A stretch of 64,000 nucleotides of DNA from Dallia pectoralis (lineage: Eukaryota > Chordata > Actinopteri > Esociformes > Umbridae), in contig CM055736.1 of NCBI GenBank assembly GCA_029465975.1, forward strand, positions 9,649,707 through 9,713,706, given 5' to 3'. The notes beneath the pieces were generated by a model that saw only the letters and a program-made list of their open reading frames with translations, was not told the DNA's origin and ran no database searches. The translations under genes were made by a program, and so were the position numbers. This document shows, one piece after another, positions 25,525 to 36,150 of this stretch (position 1 is the stretch's first letter; every line of letters begins with the position of its first letter).

Positions 25525-25780
25525 TTTCTTTCCACGGTACAATGTGTCATATACACAGAAAAATCGATTGTTGTTATAGTTTCTAAAACGTTCAATGTGT
25601 GTTTATTTACACCCAGTCCCCTCCTCCAAAACTCAGAAAGCCGCCATGTTGGATCTGCTGTCCTCTGAACAAGAGCTGCAACGATTGGTCCGTTTGACAC
25701 TTCCTCACGACCGACCAATCACAAGTACGATCTACAACACGTGATTCAGGAAGCTGTGACGTAACCGGGATTGGAGAACC
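25525..25780 (-). promoter_or_regulatory. TBC1D22A 5' UTR and promoter region
   Basis: The minus strand carries CAACATGGCGGCTTT (about 25,640-25,654), a YY1-type site of the kind that sits at or just after the start of TATA-less housekeeping genes, about 115 bases before the ATG. Upstream are ATTGG/CCAAT elements in both orientations (around 25,684 and 25,715) and TGACGTAA at 25,757-25,764, an ATF/CREB-like site. There is no TATA box. The exact transcription start is not visible. CCAAT boxes in both orientations would allow divergent transcription, but I see no gene starting to the right. Confidence 0.6.
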
Positions 25781-27764
25781 GTAAAGAATTGAGTTCTTTC
25801 GGACGTATAGGAAAAAAAACGTTATAATGTCAGATTGTTATCAGCCGTATGCGCACGATACACGAAGAAAACCATACAAATAAATGATTACTTCTAGGTC
25901 CCTGATCGACAAAGGCAATACCAATAAAAACATGTATATTGGAAAATATAGTCATAATTAAATAAAAATTTTAATAGAGACCTTACAAACGACTCTCACA
26001 CTGAAACATTGACCGGCTCGGAGTTCGGTCCGGTGAATCACTGAAATGTATATAATATAATGTACATAAGAAGTTTTACACAGTATATTTTATTAATTGA
26101 ACATTTGAGAAAAACATTAAATCAACAGTTTGATTTTTTTATTATATATATAAATATATTTATATTTTTTAATTAAACATTGACCTATATGAGTCAACCA
26201 ATGAGCAAATTGGGAATTCAATTCAGTATTTAGTTTCGAGTCTGGAGACATAAACTCGATTTGCACTCGTGAGTTTGATGTTGGATTTAAATAAATGGCT
26301 AACATCAACTGTAGTAGAGTAAGTAAGTGACCGACATCATGCAATTAGTGTGCTTGCCATTAAGATAAGCATGACTAAAAAAAATGTTGTATGGCAAAAT
26401 ACAAGCTGCAATGTTGAATGAAGTGCTGCAAAGTTATATAGGCCTAAGGTGCAATTAAGTTTAATAAAAATGGCAAAGATCTTCATAAACTCATGCATTT
26501 TTTCATAACGTTTCATAGACTGATGCAAAGCAGCAAATCAAAATATTTTATAGGCACCCTTTTCGTTGATTACATCTTTGTCTCAACCAGCTTCATGAGG
26601 TTGTCACCAAGAATGATTTTCCTGAAGAATTGCAAGAGTTCTCGCATGCTGAACAACTGTATATTTCTACACATTGAGTAAGACCTCAAAGACCTCTAGC
26701 ATACTTCTACAAATTGATTGAATTGAAATGGATTTATGTATAAACCTGCGCTGGGATATAGACTCAATAAAGATTAGATATGTCCTTGTTAGTTGTCAAA
26801 GTCTCACATGGATTATGAGAATGGGCCACCGTGCTGCCCAGATAAAGATCGGTGGTTAATTCCCTGCACCCTGGACCTGTGGTAGCAGACAGGATCACCA
26901 ATCACGGTCCCAGGCGTAATGCTACTTCATTGGAGCAGTGGCTTCCTCCCTCGCACAGAGTCTACCGTCCATCCTCCATACATGCAGATGTGAGCAGAAA
27001 CAGAAATGTCTCTATCATTCTACACAGGAAAATAAAGGGAAACTATGTGATGCGGAAATCTTATGCATGCAATTTGAGAAATACTTAGCAGGGGCCTGTG
27101 TGTACAATCCGCAATGTAAAATATTGATTAAATAGGGGAATTCTTTTTTTATTTAAACTGTAATTATGGTGTGAAATCTAATCCAGCTCATGTACGATCC
27201 TGATTACATGTTGGGTATACAAGTTTATTTTACAAGCTATATTTTCTTTGGCGAATAACATTGATTATTGTATTCACATATTTACGCAAATATTGTATAT
27301 TAAAACGCGATCTAACTCATGTGAAAGTGCACTGTCTGACCCTGTTCCATTGAGACACTCTAGGTTTGCATCGGCGACGTGTCCTTATTGAACCCCAGTA
27401 CCCCAGAATGTGGAGCCACTTATATTATGACCATCCTTCAATTCTACAAGTACCTTCAGCCTTATTGTTGCGCTTAATCATTTTGAAGATGTGAAAGTCC
27501 TTCCCCTAGGTTTTATCAAGACACAGGTTAGGCTATAGACCTAGACATTAATGTGTTTTATGTCATCGTTCGGGCGCTTGCACTAAATCACTAGGCAGAT
27601 CCGGAACATCAGCTAGTTCCTGTTCACACTGACCCCACCACTCTGTTGAGCAAATAGGTAATAAAGCGAATATACAGTCTTCTCTTCCCCTAGTATCAAG
27701 TATATAATCTTGTCGTAATCCCAGTGCAGTATTACTCTTATTTACAGTTTCCCCTCTACTAGTA
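25781..27764. other. intergenic unique DNA right of the TBC1D22A promoter
   Basis: AT-rich sequence where the divergent neighbour CERK would start if human gene order were kept. I find no CERK-like first exon and no strong splice sites linked to a long open frame. Confidence 0.5.
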
Positions 27765-28510
27765 TCATTCTTATATACTCTCACCCCAGTCCAAGTATCA
27801 TTCTTATATACTCTCACCCCAGTCCAAGTATCATTCTTATATACTCTCACCCCAGTCCAAGTATCATTCTTATATACTCTCACCTCAGTCCGAGTATCAT
27901 TCTTATATACTCTCACCCCAGTCCAAGTATCATTCTTATATACTCTCACCTCAGTCCAAGTATCATTCTTATATACTCTCACCTCAGTCCAAGTATCATT
28001 CTTATATACGCTCACCCCAGTCCAAGTATCATTCTTATATACTCTCACCCCAGTCCAAGTATCATTCTTATATACTCTCACCCCAGTCCAAGTATCATTC
28101 TTATATACTCTCACCCCAGTCCAAGTATCATTCTTATATACTCTCACCCCAGTCCAAGTATCATTCTTATATACTCTCACCCCAGTCCAAGTATCATTCT
28201 TATATACGCTCACCCCAGTCCAAGTATCATTCTTATATACGCTCACCTCAGTCCAAGTATCATTCTTATATACTCTCACCCCAGTCCAAGTATTATTCTT
28301 ATATACTCTCACCCCAGTCCAAGTATCATTCTTATATACTCTCACCCCAGTCCAAGTATAATTCTTATATACTCTCACCCCAGTCCAAGTATAATTCTTA
28401 TATACTCTCACCCCAGTCCAAGTATAATTCTTATATACTCTCACCCCAGTCCAAGTATAATTCTTATATACTCTCACCCCAGTCCAAGTATAATTCTTAT
28501 ATACTCTTTC
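27765..28510. repeat. 33-bp minisatellite, about 22 copies
   Basis: Units of 33 bp with AGTATCATTCTTATATACTC and TCACCCCAGTCCA. Point variants (CTCAGTCC, TACGCTC, GTATAATTC) occur in runs; the five rightmost units all have GTATAATTC. Being 11 codons long, the unit keeps a 320-codon minus-strand frame open (repeat TWTGVRVYKND). I treat it as an artefact because nothing at either end looks like an exon. Confidence 0.96.
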
Positions 28511-28696
28511 CCTACTTAAAATCACTCACAGTGACTGTGCTGACCACTTAATAGCTAACGTGAGTCAGTCAACAGAACAGTAAGACCCATTTAAACCATC
28601 CAAATATTCTTGTTCATTCATGCATTGATATCTATTCTATTTTCTGTGGTTGCCTTGTAATTTCTGACTGAAGATCAAACAGTTTTTGATGGCCAA

Positions 28697-28792
28697 GTTT
28701 AGTCTAGTGTGCGATAGAGTCTAGTGTGCGATAGAGTCTAGTATGTGATATAGTTTAGTATGCGATATAGTCTAGTATGCGATAGAGTCTAG
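28697..28792. repeat. 17-bp minisatellite, left fragment
   Basis: About five copies of TAGTCTAGTATGCGATA, cut off at 28,792 by the hAT element. Its last eight bases, GAGTCTAG, are the target-site duplication. Confidence 0.93.
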
Positions 28793-29161
28793 CAGAGGTG
28801 GGACAAAGTCATTGTTATGCAAGTCACAAGTAAGTCTCAAGTCTTTGCCCTCGAGTCCCGAGTCAAGTCGAGTCAAAGATGAGGCAAGTCCCGAGTCGAG
28901 TCACAAGTCAAAGCCAACAAGTCTCAAGTCGAGTCCCAAGTCCTACCATTTTAGTTTCGAGTCATTTCAAGTCATCTTACCACAGAATTTATACAAATCA
29001 TGTATGTCTGTAAGATTTGTATTTATTTAAACCTCTTTTTATACAATGACATTAATACAGTAAAAAACAGAACATTTAATTTCACAAAAAATGCTTGTAT
29101 TTCAACAGCATATTGCACTAGAACAATGCACAGCAACTTCAGTCCTGTATTGTATTGACCT

Positions 29162-30053
29162 TAGGGCTGGAAGATATAGAAACATTTAATATCACAATAT
29201 ATTTCTTAATTTCGGTCGACACGACATAATTCCGATATCGATATGAACAATATAAAAGCCTCAGAAAAAATGGCATGAACACCCACAACGGATGTCTGTA
29301 TACTATCTTCTGAAAAATACATTTGCCAAGTCTTTTGAGCCTCCTCCTATAAAACTAAATAATATTTTAGAAATAAAACGGTACAAATAAATTAAAGTTC
29401 ACCTTTTATTTGATTTTAACCTTTATACAAACAAGAAAAGTCAAATAAGCAATTTGACTCTGAGACTGACCTTATTAATATATTTAACTTTAAACAATAA
29501 CATAGGCTGATTATATTATTCTTTACACAAAACTTCCTGCATCAAAACTTGTTCTTATAAACATATCGTTTAAAGTTAGTGAACATGTTAGACAATGAAG
29601 AGGTGAGTTCATGAGTTCGCTACGTGACCGTGGATTTAATGCTCGGAGAATGAGAGTGCTCAAAAGCGCATGTCCATCAAGACGTCATGGGCCAGTCAAC
29701 GCGGAAGATCCAAGCTCCATGTTGGCTTTATGCGCTTTTGAGCCTCTCATTCTCCGGCACATTTTGCATCACGCTGAAACCTGAAGTTTATCAGATCTCA
29801 GAAAGCTGAACCACTTCCCTTCCACTGAATTAGTCTTTCCTCTCATATCAACTGTCTGCTTTCTCCTCACTTATGGAAGCTCGTTCAGTCACGTTTGAAT
29901 TGCGGTCATGGGCGCTCATTTTGTAGCTTAAACTTGCCGTGTTGGAGATCAGCAAAAATATTGAAATATCGTAAATGTGTTTAGAAATCATATCACCGTT
30001 ATTGATTTTTTTTACCAAGATATATAGTGATATTGAATTATTGTCCAGCCCTA
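29162..30053. mobile_element. DNA element nested in the hAT (TAGGGCTGGA ends)
   Basis: Inverted ends TAGGGCTGGA and TCCAGCCCTA, each followed inward by AATATCAC and ATATAT words. The TAGGGCTGGA/ATATCAC end pattern is common among fish non-autonomous DNA transposons. ACCT flanks both ends directly; a longer duplication is not evident, so the superfamily is uncertain. No coding sequence is present. Confidence 0.65.
29645..29755. repeat. long near-perfect hairpin inside the nested element
   Basis: The arm at 29,645-29,671 (GGAGAATGAGAG... to ...AAAAGCGCAT) is matched by its reverse complement at 29,730-29,755 with a single one-base gap. The arms are separated by a loop of about 58 bases. It lies in the middle of the nested DNA element and is much better conserved than that element's ends. 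Confidence 0.9.
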
Positions 30054-30155
30054 ACCTCATATTGCAAAACAGTTTAACTTTCAAATAGACATGGGTCCTT
30101 TTAGCCTGAACTTTTTTAAACATGTCATTAATAAAATCCTCACTCCTCAAAATTA

Positions 30156-30353
30156 TCACTTCTGAAAAAATGGACCAACCTGATAATATAATTGGAATGA
30201 CTCCATAGAGACGTGTGTGTGCGTGCGCGTGTGAGCGTGCCCGTGCGCAGCTCCGTCTGTAATCTTCGATCCGCATGTTTTGCAAATTGCAACTCTTTTT
30301 TTGTCGACTACCTCGTAGTTTTTATAGCCAAACGAAACTATATTCGGTATCAT
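30156..30353 (-). pseudogene. possible BED zinc-finger remnant of a hAT transposase
   Basis: A minus-strand frame beginning with a segment that contains SFGYKNYEVVDKKRVAICK and then TCGSKITDG. An aromatic residue, a basic stretch and a C-x2-C pair resemble the start of BED-type zinc fingers found in hAT transposases. The frame then degenerates into a His/Thr-rich tail from GCACACG repeats, with no second half of the finger. The position inside a hAT element supports the reading. The call is tentative. Confidence 0.4.
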
Positions 30354-30418
30354 TTTGCCAACTGGCGCGTTGTTGCTTGTGCTTCATTGGTTGTCTTGCA
30401 ATGTGCCTGCTTAGATGC

Positions 30419-30566
30419 TGTCCAATCAAAACAATGTGGGACTACAGTGATTGGATGTCCAATCAAAACAACGTGGGACTACAGTGATTGGATGTCCAAT
30501 CAAAACAACGTGGGACCACAGTGATTGGATGTCCAATCAAAACAACGTGGGACTACAGTGATTGGA
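30419..30566. repeat. 37-bp tandem repeat, 4 copies, inside the hAT
   Basis: Four adjacent 37-bp units containing TGTCCAATCAAAACAACGTG and GGACTACAGTGATTGGA. Each unit has CCAAT on one strand and ATTGG at its other end, so each can pair with itself. The copies differ by one or two bases. Confidence 0.95.
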
Positions 30567-30854
30567 TGTCGTGCAGGCAGCGCGCGTGCTCTCTGCATGC
30601 ATTTTTTTCACAGATGCAGATAAACTGTGAGCGGCGCGCCCGTGTGAACATTTTCTTCCCCAGTTTTCATGGGAAGTAGCAAGTCTTCTCGAGTCAAAAG
30701 GCGCAAGTCCAAGTGAAGTCACGAGTCATTGATGTTCAAGTCCAAGTCGAGTTGCAAGTCTTTGTACATTTTGTCGAGTCGAGTCTGAAGTCATCAAATT
30801 CATGACTCGAGTCTGACTCGAGTCCAAGTCACATGACTCGAGTCCACACCTCTG

Positions 30855-31520
30855 GAGTCTAGTATGCGATATAGTCTAGTATGCGATAGAGTCTAGTATG
30901 CGATATAGTCTAGTATGTGATATAGTCTAGTATGCGATAGAGTCTAGTATGCGATAGAGTCTAGTATGCGATAGAGTCTAGTTTGCGATATAGTCTAGTG
31001 TGCGATATAGTCTAGTGTGCGATATAGTCTAGTGTGCGATATAGTCTAGTATGCGATATAGTCTAGTATGCGATATAGTCTAGTATGCGATATAGTCTAG
31101 TATGCGATATAGTCTAGTATGCGATAGAGTCTAGTATGCGATAGAGTCTAGTATGCGATAGAGTCTAGTGTGCGATATAGTCTAGTATGCGATATAGTCT
31201 AGTGTGCGATATAGTTTAGTATGCGATATAGTTTAGTATGCGATATAGTCCAGTATGCGATATAGTCCAGTATGCGATATAGTCCAGTATGCGATAGAGT
31301 CCAGTATGCGATAGAGTCTAGTATGCGATATAGTCTAGTATGCGATATAGTCTAGTATGCGATATAGTCTAGTATGCGATATAGTCTAGTATGCGATATA
31401 GTCTAGTATGCGATATAGTCTAGTATGCGATATAGTCTAGTATGCGATATAGTCTGGTATGCGATATAGTCTAGTGTGTGATGAAGTCTAGTATGTGATG
31501 GAATCTAGTATGCGATAGTT
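30855..31520. repeat. 17-bp minisatellite, right block (about 39 copies)
   Basis: A continuation of the 17-bp array after the hAT, with variants GAGAGTC/GATATAGTC, GTGTGC and CCAGTATGC in runs. The left remnant is only about 95 bp, so the transposon landed near the array's left end or most growth happened on the right after insertion. Confidence 0.95.
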
Positions 31521-32409
31521 TTTTTCTTTAAAACTCTACTTTTATCACAATGTTCAGTCCCTATGTTTAGTTTCTAGTGTAGCTCTCTCTCAAACAATAT
31601 GCTACGCTGACACCCCAATTGTAGATGTCAAGACATATTTTCTGTTGCAAAAGAATTCACACTGTCAACAGTGGTTCCAGACAACTACTTCGTATGTTCG
31701 ACTGAGTGTAGCCGGTTACACCAGCGATTCTCTAAAACAAAGGCCTTCCAAGGCCTTGACAACGTGTACAGATGTTGCCTGGTAAAAAAGAGACCGTATA
31801 CTCCAACATCAACTCACTTCATAGCATCTTAAAAAGAAGGACGGCCCTTTGCTAAATTATCAAGTACCTCTATATTGATTATCTCAACAATCTATTTTAG
31901 AGAACATTCCGCGAATAAATCAGAGGGTGTCAGTTTGCAAGATGATGGAGTGTCTCAATAAAGTTTGTTGGTAAATGAAAACGTCATATGGTTGTCGCCC
32001 TCCACTTGCTGTTAAACTAAATATTGAGTCGTGCGTTTTAATGACTCGACCAAACTCTCCTCCTCACCTTCACTCCGGAGGCATCCTACCGAAGCGCCTT
32101 TGAGTCTGCATCAATCCCTACACCGGGAAACGACACGGGAAAAGGATTTACGAGCAGAGAGTAGCCCCGCTCTTCACTCACAGACGTGATCAGTGAGCTC
32201 CAGTCGGAGATCTACATTAACACTTCATTTTAAAAAGAAAAAATTGCTTATGGTCAACGAATAGATCTTGGTGGGCTTGGCAAATTGTGTGTACTCACCC
32301 AAGACTCCCAATGATATTATTTTATTTATAGCGACATTCTTTAAAGGAACACTGTAATGGAAGCTGTGATAGTCAATAAACACTGGAATGCATCTATTAT
32401 TCATTGGAC
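31521..32409. other. intergenic unique DNA
   Basis: No exon, transposon end or RNA gene seen on either strand. Confidence 0.5.
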
Positions 32410-32805
32410 GCTTTGGGAAGATTGTGGATCCTTATGGTATTGACTGTGGGAGGCGTCAGATGTCTTGGGATGATCGTGGATCCTTAAGGTATTGACTGTG
32501 GGAGGCGTCAGATATCTTGGGATGATCGTGGATCCTTAAGGTATTGACTGTGGGAGGCGTCAGATATCTTGGGATGATCGTGGATCCTTATGGTATTGAC
32601 TGTGGGAGGCGTCAGATATCTTAGGATGATCGTGGATCCTTAAGGTATTGACTGTGGGAGGCGTCAGATATCTTGGGATGATCGTGGATCCTTAAGGTAT
32701 TGACTGTGGGAGGCGTCAGATATCTTGGATGATCGTGGATCCTTAAGGTATTGACTGTGGGAGGCGTCAGATGTCTTGGATGATCGTGGATCCTTATGGT
32801 ACTGT
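32410..32805. repeat. 52-bp minisatellite, about 8 copies
   Basis: Units of 51-52 bp with GATCGTGGATCCTTAAGGTA, TTGACTGTGGGAGGCGTCAG and TATCTTGGG. The array ends just beside the candidate exon at 32,808. Confidence 0.94.
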
Positions 32806-32807
32806 AC

Positions 32808-32915
32808 GTTATCAACACATTCATGCTCTCCAGGAAACTCGAAGGGACTCCGGAGTGGACGACATCAAACCTGACCAACATCTGGTTCAGTGTGATCTGC
32901 ACAATGAAATCATCC
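32808..32915 (-). other. candidate unassigned exon (minus strand)
   Basis: A 108-bp open block preceded on the minus strand by roughly 90 bases of nearly pure pyrimidine ending GCCTGCAG, an excellent acceptor. In the frame entered after one base it reads DDFIVQITLNQMLVRFDV, then VHSGVPSSFLESMNVLIT. The sequence looks like real protein and loosely recalls a laminin-G or other beta-sandwich strand pattern, but I cannot name it. The donor (GTACAG) is weak and no partner exon is certain. The plus strand is also open here, so a chance frame is possible. Confidence 0.25.
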
Positions 32916-35645
32916 CTGCAGGCGAGCAAGGAGGGTAGAGGAGAGAAACAAAAGGATAAATGAAGAGAAAGATAAATGGAGAGAAAAGATGTAGTAGAGA
33001 AGTAGAGTAGAGTGTAGAAGAGAAACGGAGACATTGAAGAAAGGGGCCTTGTGTAATATAATGATATCTCTAGAGGAAGGTTTGAAGAGGTGTCTGGCTC
33101 ATCAAACCAGTGTGTTAGTGTATATTAGCTCACAGACACACTTGAACCTTTTGCTTGCTTGACTGAGTGGACATTCAAGGTGAAGGGTCAAAGAAGCCTC
33201 ACAAAATTTGACTGTAAAGGAACCAACACGCTTAGCAACGGCCAGGATAGAAATCCCTATAGCAACAAGGCATGTGATACCACAGGGGGTTGTAAAGAGT
33301 GTATCACACAGAAGTTCATTAGAGGCGGCCTGCTGTGCTGTGTCCCCGTTCTAAAATCATTATACATTCACCACGGTGGAATCCATTACAGATAGGAAAC
33401 ATAACCTTTTCATTCGTTTCGGGTGTGCCAGGAGGTGGATGCAGAATGGGATTGGGGTAAAGTCAGTTGATGGATCACCTGATGTCAAAACTAAGGTTCC
33501 CCGCCTGAACCTGCACAGCGGTTGATTACTTCACTGCTGTGGTGGTCAAATACTGTGGGTAAATACTGTGGATAAATACTACTTCTTAGCATATAAGTGC
33601 CTGCTGCTGTTCCGGGCCTGAATAGCTCATTTACTTTAAATGATAAGGTAGTGCCTCTTTTTGGCTTTGTTTTCAATACGTAAGCCAGGTGATCTCATGC
33701 AAATACCATGCGTGTATGAACCCAAGCAACAACAGTCAGTCATTTCAGCATTATTTAACTAAGACATTTCCGCAAGACCCGTGTTGTGTGGTTTTAAAGC
33801 TGTATAAAGGCAGGGTGTAATTTTACCAGTCATTGTTTTTTCGATGTACTCTGTATCCGGGTAAATGACCGACTCTTGAATCTTCTTAAGGACAGATTGT
33901 GAAAGGAGGTTAGGAAATATTCAAATTAGGATGTCAAAAAGTCTGAAAATATCCAATTGATAAGACTTTGGAAAGTCACAGCAGGATATTTTTAGCTACA
34001 GTACATGAGGGAAGCGAGTTCTCTATCTTCTGCGAACGCTTTGACTGGGTGATGTGGTTTGTCGCTTGAAAACGACTGCCTGCTTGGCTCACCCAGTCAC
34101 ACTCACTCAAACCCGTAAGCAGGCAGGCAGGTTCCCTTCACACACATAACTAACTACCAAAGTCTCTTTCACTTGAATGAGAAACAGCGAAGTGTGGAGC
34201 TGTCTGCTACACGTTTTCAACTAAAATTGAGAGCCAAGCCAGTCATCACATACCACCATCCTCTCATGAGCAATAGGAAAGGAGAGTGATAACTAAAGCA
34301 ATGATGAAGAGAGGAGTAAAACTAATCTCCATACTAGCCTCTGTGTCCATCTGTAAACAGCGGGGCCAATCTCCCAGACTCCTCTCTGTTCTGTCACGGT
34401 TCCCCAAGTCAGCTGAAAACAAGAAGCCTGTTTGCCAAACGGCAGCCTGATTCCCTGCGTAGCGCTCTACATTCGACCGGTGCCTACAGAGAAAGGTTTC
34501 CCGGTAGAATGCACTGTGTAGAGGAAAGAGGGCCACTTTGGACTCGGCCTTGGTCTCAGTCTGACTGTCTAGCTGTACAGATGGAAATAAGTCTTTCTTC
34601 CCACCGGTCTTGGTGGCATTGGTGCATTTCAGCAGATAGTAAATTATCAAACTGTGACTGATATGCCTGAAATTACCATCCACCAGGTGAGCGGTGGGGC
34701 ACGGTCGATGGAGGTTTTTTACCCTCATATTAAGTCAGGGTTTTTGAAGTCAAACTGAACATTTCTCTCAAGTGACAGGGCAAGGCAATCTCAGCTTCCC
34801 CTCATTTGCTGTATATTGACTGCTGATTGCCCAGACAGAAAAAAGATCCAAGGGTTCTTGGTTCTGGTGTACGAAGCGCATCTCCATTTCTGTCTAGTAA
34901 AACTACATTAGCTGCCTTTCAAACATTGCCTCAAAACTCTCTAATTCAGACTTTTACTGTCATTCTAGGATTAATACGTTTCATGAACAGTTTCATAAAC
35001 ACAGATTAGGCCTGGTCTTGATCTATCTAAGCAAGCTCTACAGAAAATCCATTGGTCTTCATTTTTTGGTGTTCAATTTTTTTTCCTTTTCCTAAACTAA
35101 ACATCTATTTGAAACCTGGTTCTCAAAACAATATGATCTGACTTAAAGCAAAAAGTTGATCTTTTGACCAATTGGATCAAAAATGGTTCCAATACCAAAA
35201 TACTTTTACAACATGTAGCATTGCATGTAGCACATGCGTATTTAGAACAGTGCAGTGTATCACTAGTCAGATTAACATTACCTCAGGAGTAAAGATGTTC
35301 CCGAACCATCAGGATTATCAGGGTACCTTCCCTGCCCATTGAAGGATACATGGAGCTCCCTGGAGACAAGATGGATTGTAGAACCCCAAGCCGTACTGGT
35401 AAATGGGGTGTCGACAGGGGATCAGGTCTGCAAAAAGAAGTCTGACGGGGGACTAAAGGGGCAGGATTAGGACTCTGTGTCCCCAGACGTTTCCATTCTG
35501 ATAAGTCCAAAGTGTACCTGTGATGCAGTACTTGATTTACCGTGAGAAAACTGCAATTGATTTGAGGTCACAGTCTGCTCTCACCAAGGCAGACCAGAAA
35601 TGATTGGCTAAAAATGACTGCATCTCATTGGTCAACTAATCGGAG
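32916..35645. other. intergenic unique DNA
   Basis: Largely unique. It includes a 154-codon minus-strand frame (34,264-34,728) ending in a hydrophobic tail (FTPLFIIALVITLLSYCS) and a region at 35,283-35,510 open on both strands. Neither has family resemblance, so neither is called a gene. Confidence 0.4.
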
Positions 35646-36150
35646 TTGGACTGTATGTGGTAAAACCCAGATTGGACTGTATGAGGTAAATCCCAGATTG
35701 GACTGTATGTGGTAAAACCCCAATTGGACTTTATGTGGTAAAACCCAGATTGGACTTTATGTGGTAAAACCCAGATTGGACTGTATGTGGTAAAACCCAG
35801 ATTGGACTGTATGAGGTAAAACCCAGATTGGACTGTATGAGGTAAAACCCAGATTGGACTTTATGTGGTAAAACCCAGATTGGACTGTATGAGGTAAAAC
35901 CCAGATTGGACTGTATGTGGTAAAACCCAGATTGGACTGTATGAGGTAAAACCCAGATTGGACTGTATGTGGTAAAACCCAGATTGGACTGTATGTGGTA
36001 AAACCCAGATTGGACTGTATGTGGTAAAACCCAGATTGGACTGTATGTGGTAAAACCCAGATTGGACTTTATGTGGTAAACCCCAGATTGGACTGTATGT
36101 GGTAAAACCCAGATTGGACTGTATGTGGTTAAACCCAGACTGGATTGACT
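35646..36150. repeat. 26-bp minisatellite, about 19 copies
   Basis: Units of GATTGGACTGTATGTGGTAA plus AACCCA, with GAGG/GTGG and CTGT/CTTT variants. The minus-strand open frame over it (reiterated SGFYHIQSNLGFTTYSPIW) reflects repetition. Confidence 0.95.

Larger units (their letters stand above)
28793..30854. mobile_element. non-autonomous hAT transposon, 2.06 kb
   Basis: It begins CAGAGGTGGGAC and ends CACACCTCTG, giving inverted CAGAGGTG termini typical of hAT elements. A perfect 8-bp duplication, GAGTCTAG, lies on each side (28,785-28,792 and 30,855-30,862). About 170 bp inside each end are dense GAGTC/AAGTC words, which look like subterminal transposase-binding repeats. The interior has a second DNA element, a 37-bp tandem repeat and a possible transposase zinc-finger remnant, but no full transposase. 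Confidence 0.93.

Noticed and set aside
27563..28525. 320-codon minus-strand frame with TWTGVRVYKND repeats
   Set aside because: It follows from the 33-bp unit being a multiple of three. The non-repeat C-terminal part lacks an acceptor and any family resemblance.
34264..34728. 154-codon minus-strand frame with hydrophobic C-terminus that resembles a GPI or tail anchor signal
   Set aside because: No conserved domain, no convincing splice or promoter context, and low-complexity-free chance frames of this size are expected in 64 kb.
35283..35510. Region open on both strands with possible minus-strand acceptors at CTTTTTGCAG and TTGTCTCCAG
   Set aside because: The alternative exons fall in different frames and neither joins the 32.8-kb candidate exon convincingly in an identifiable protein.
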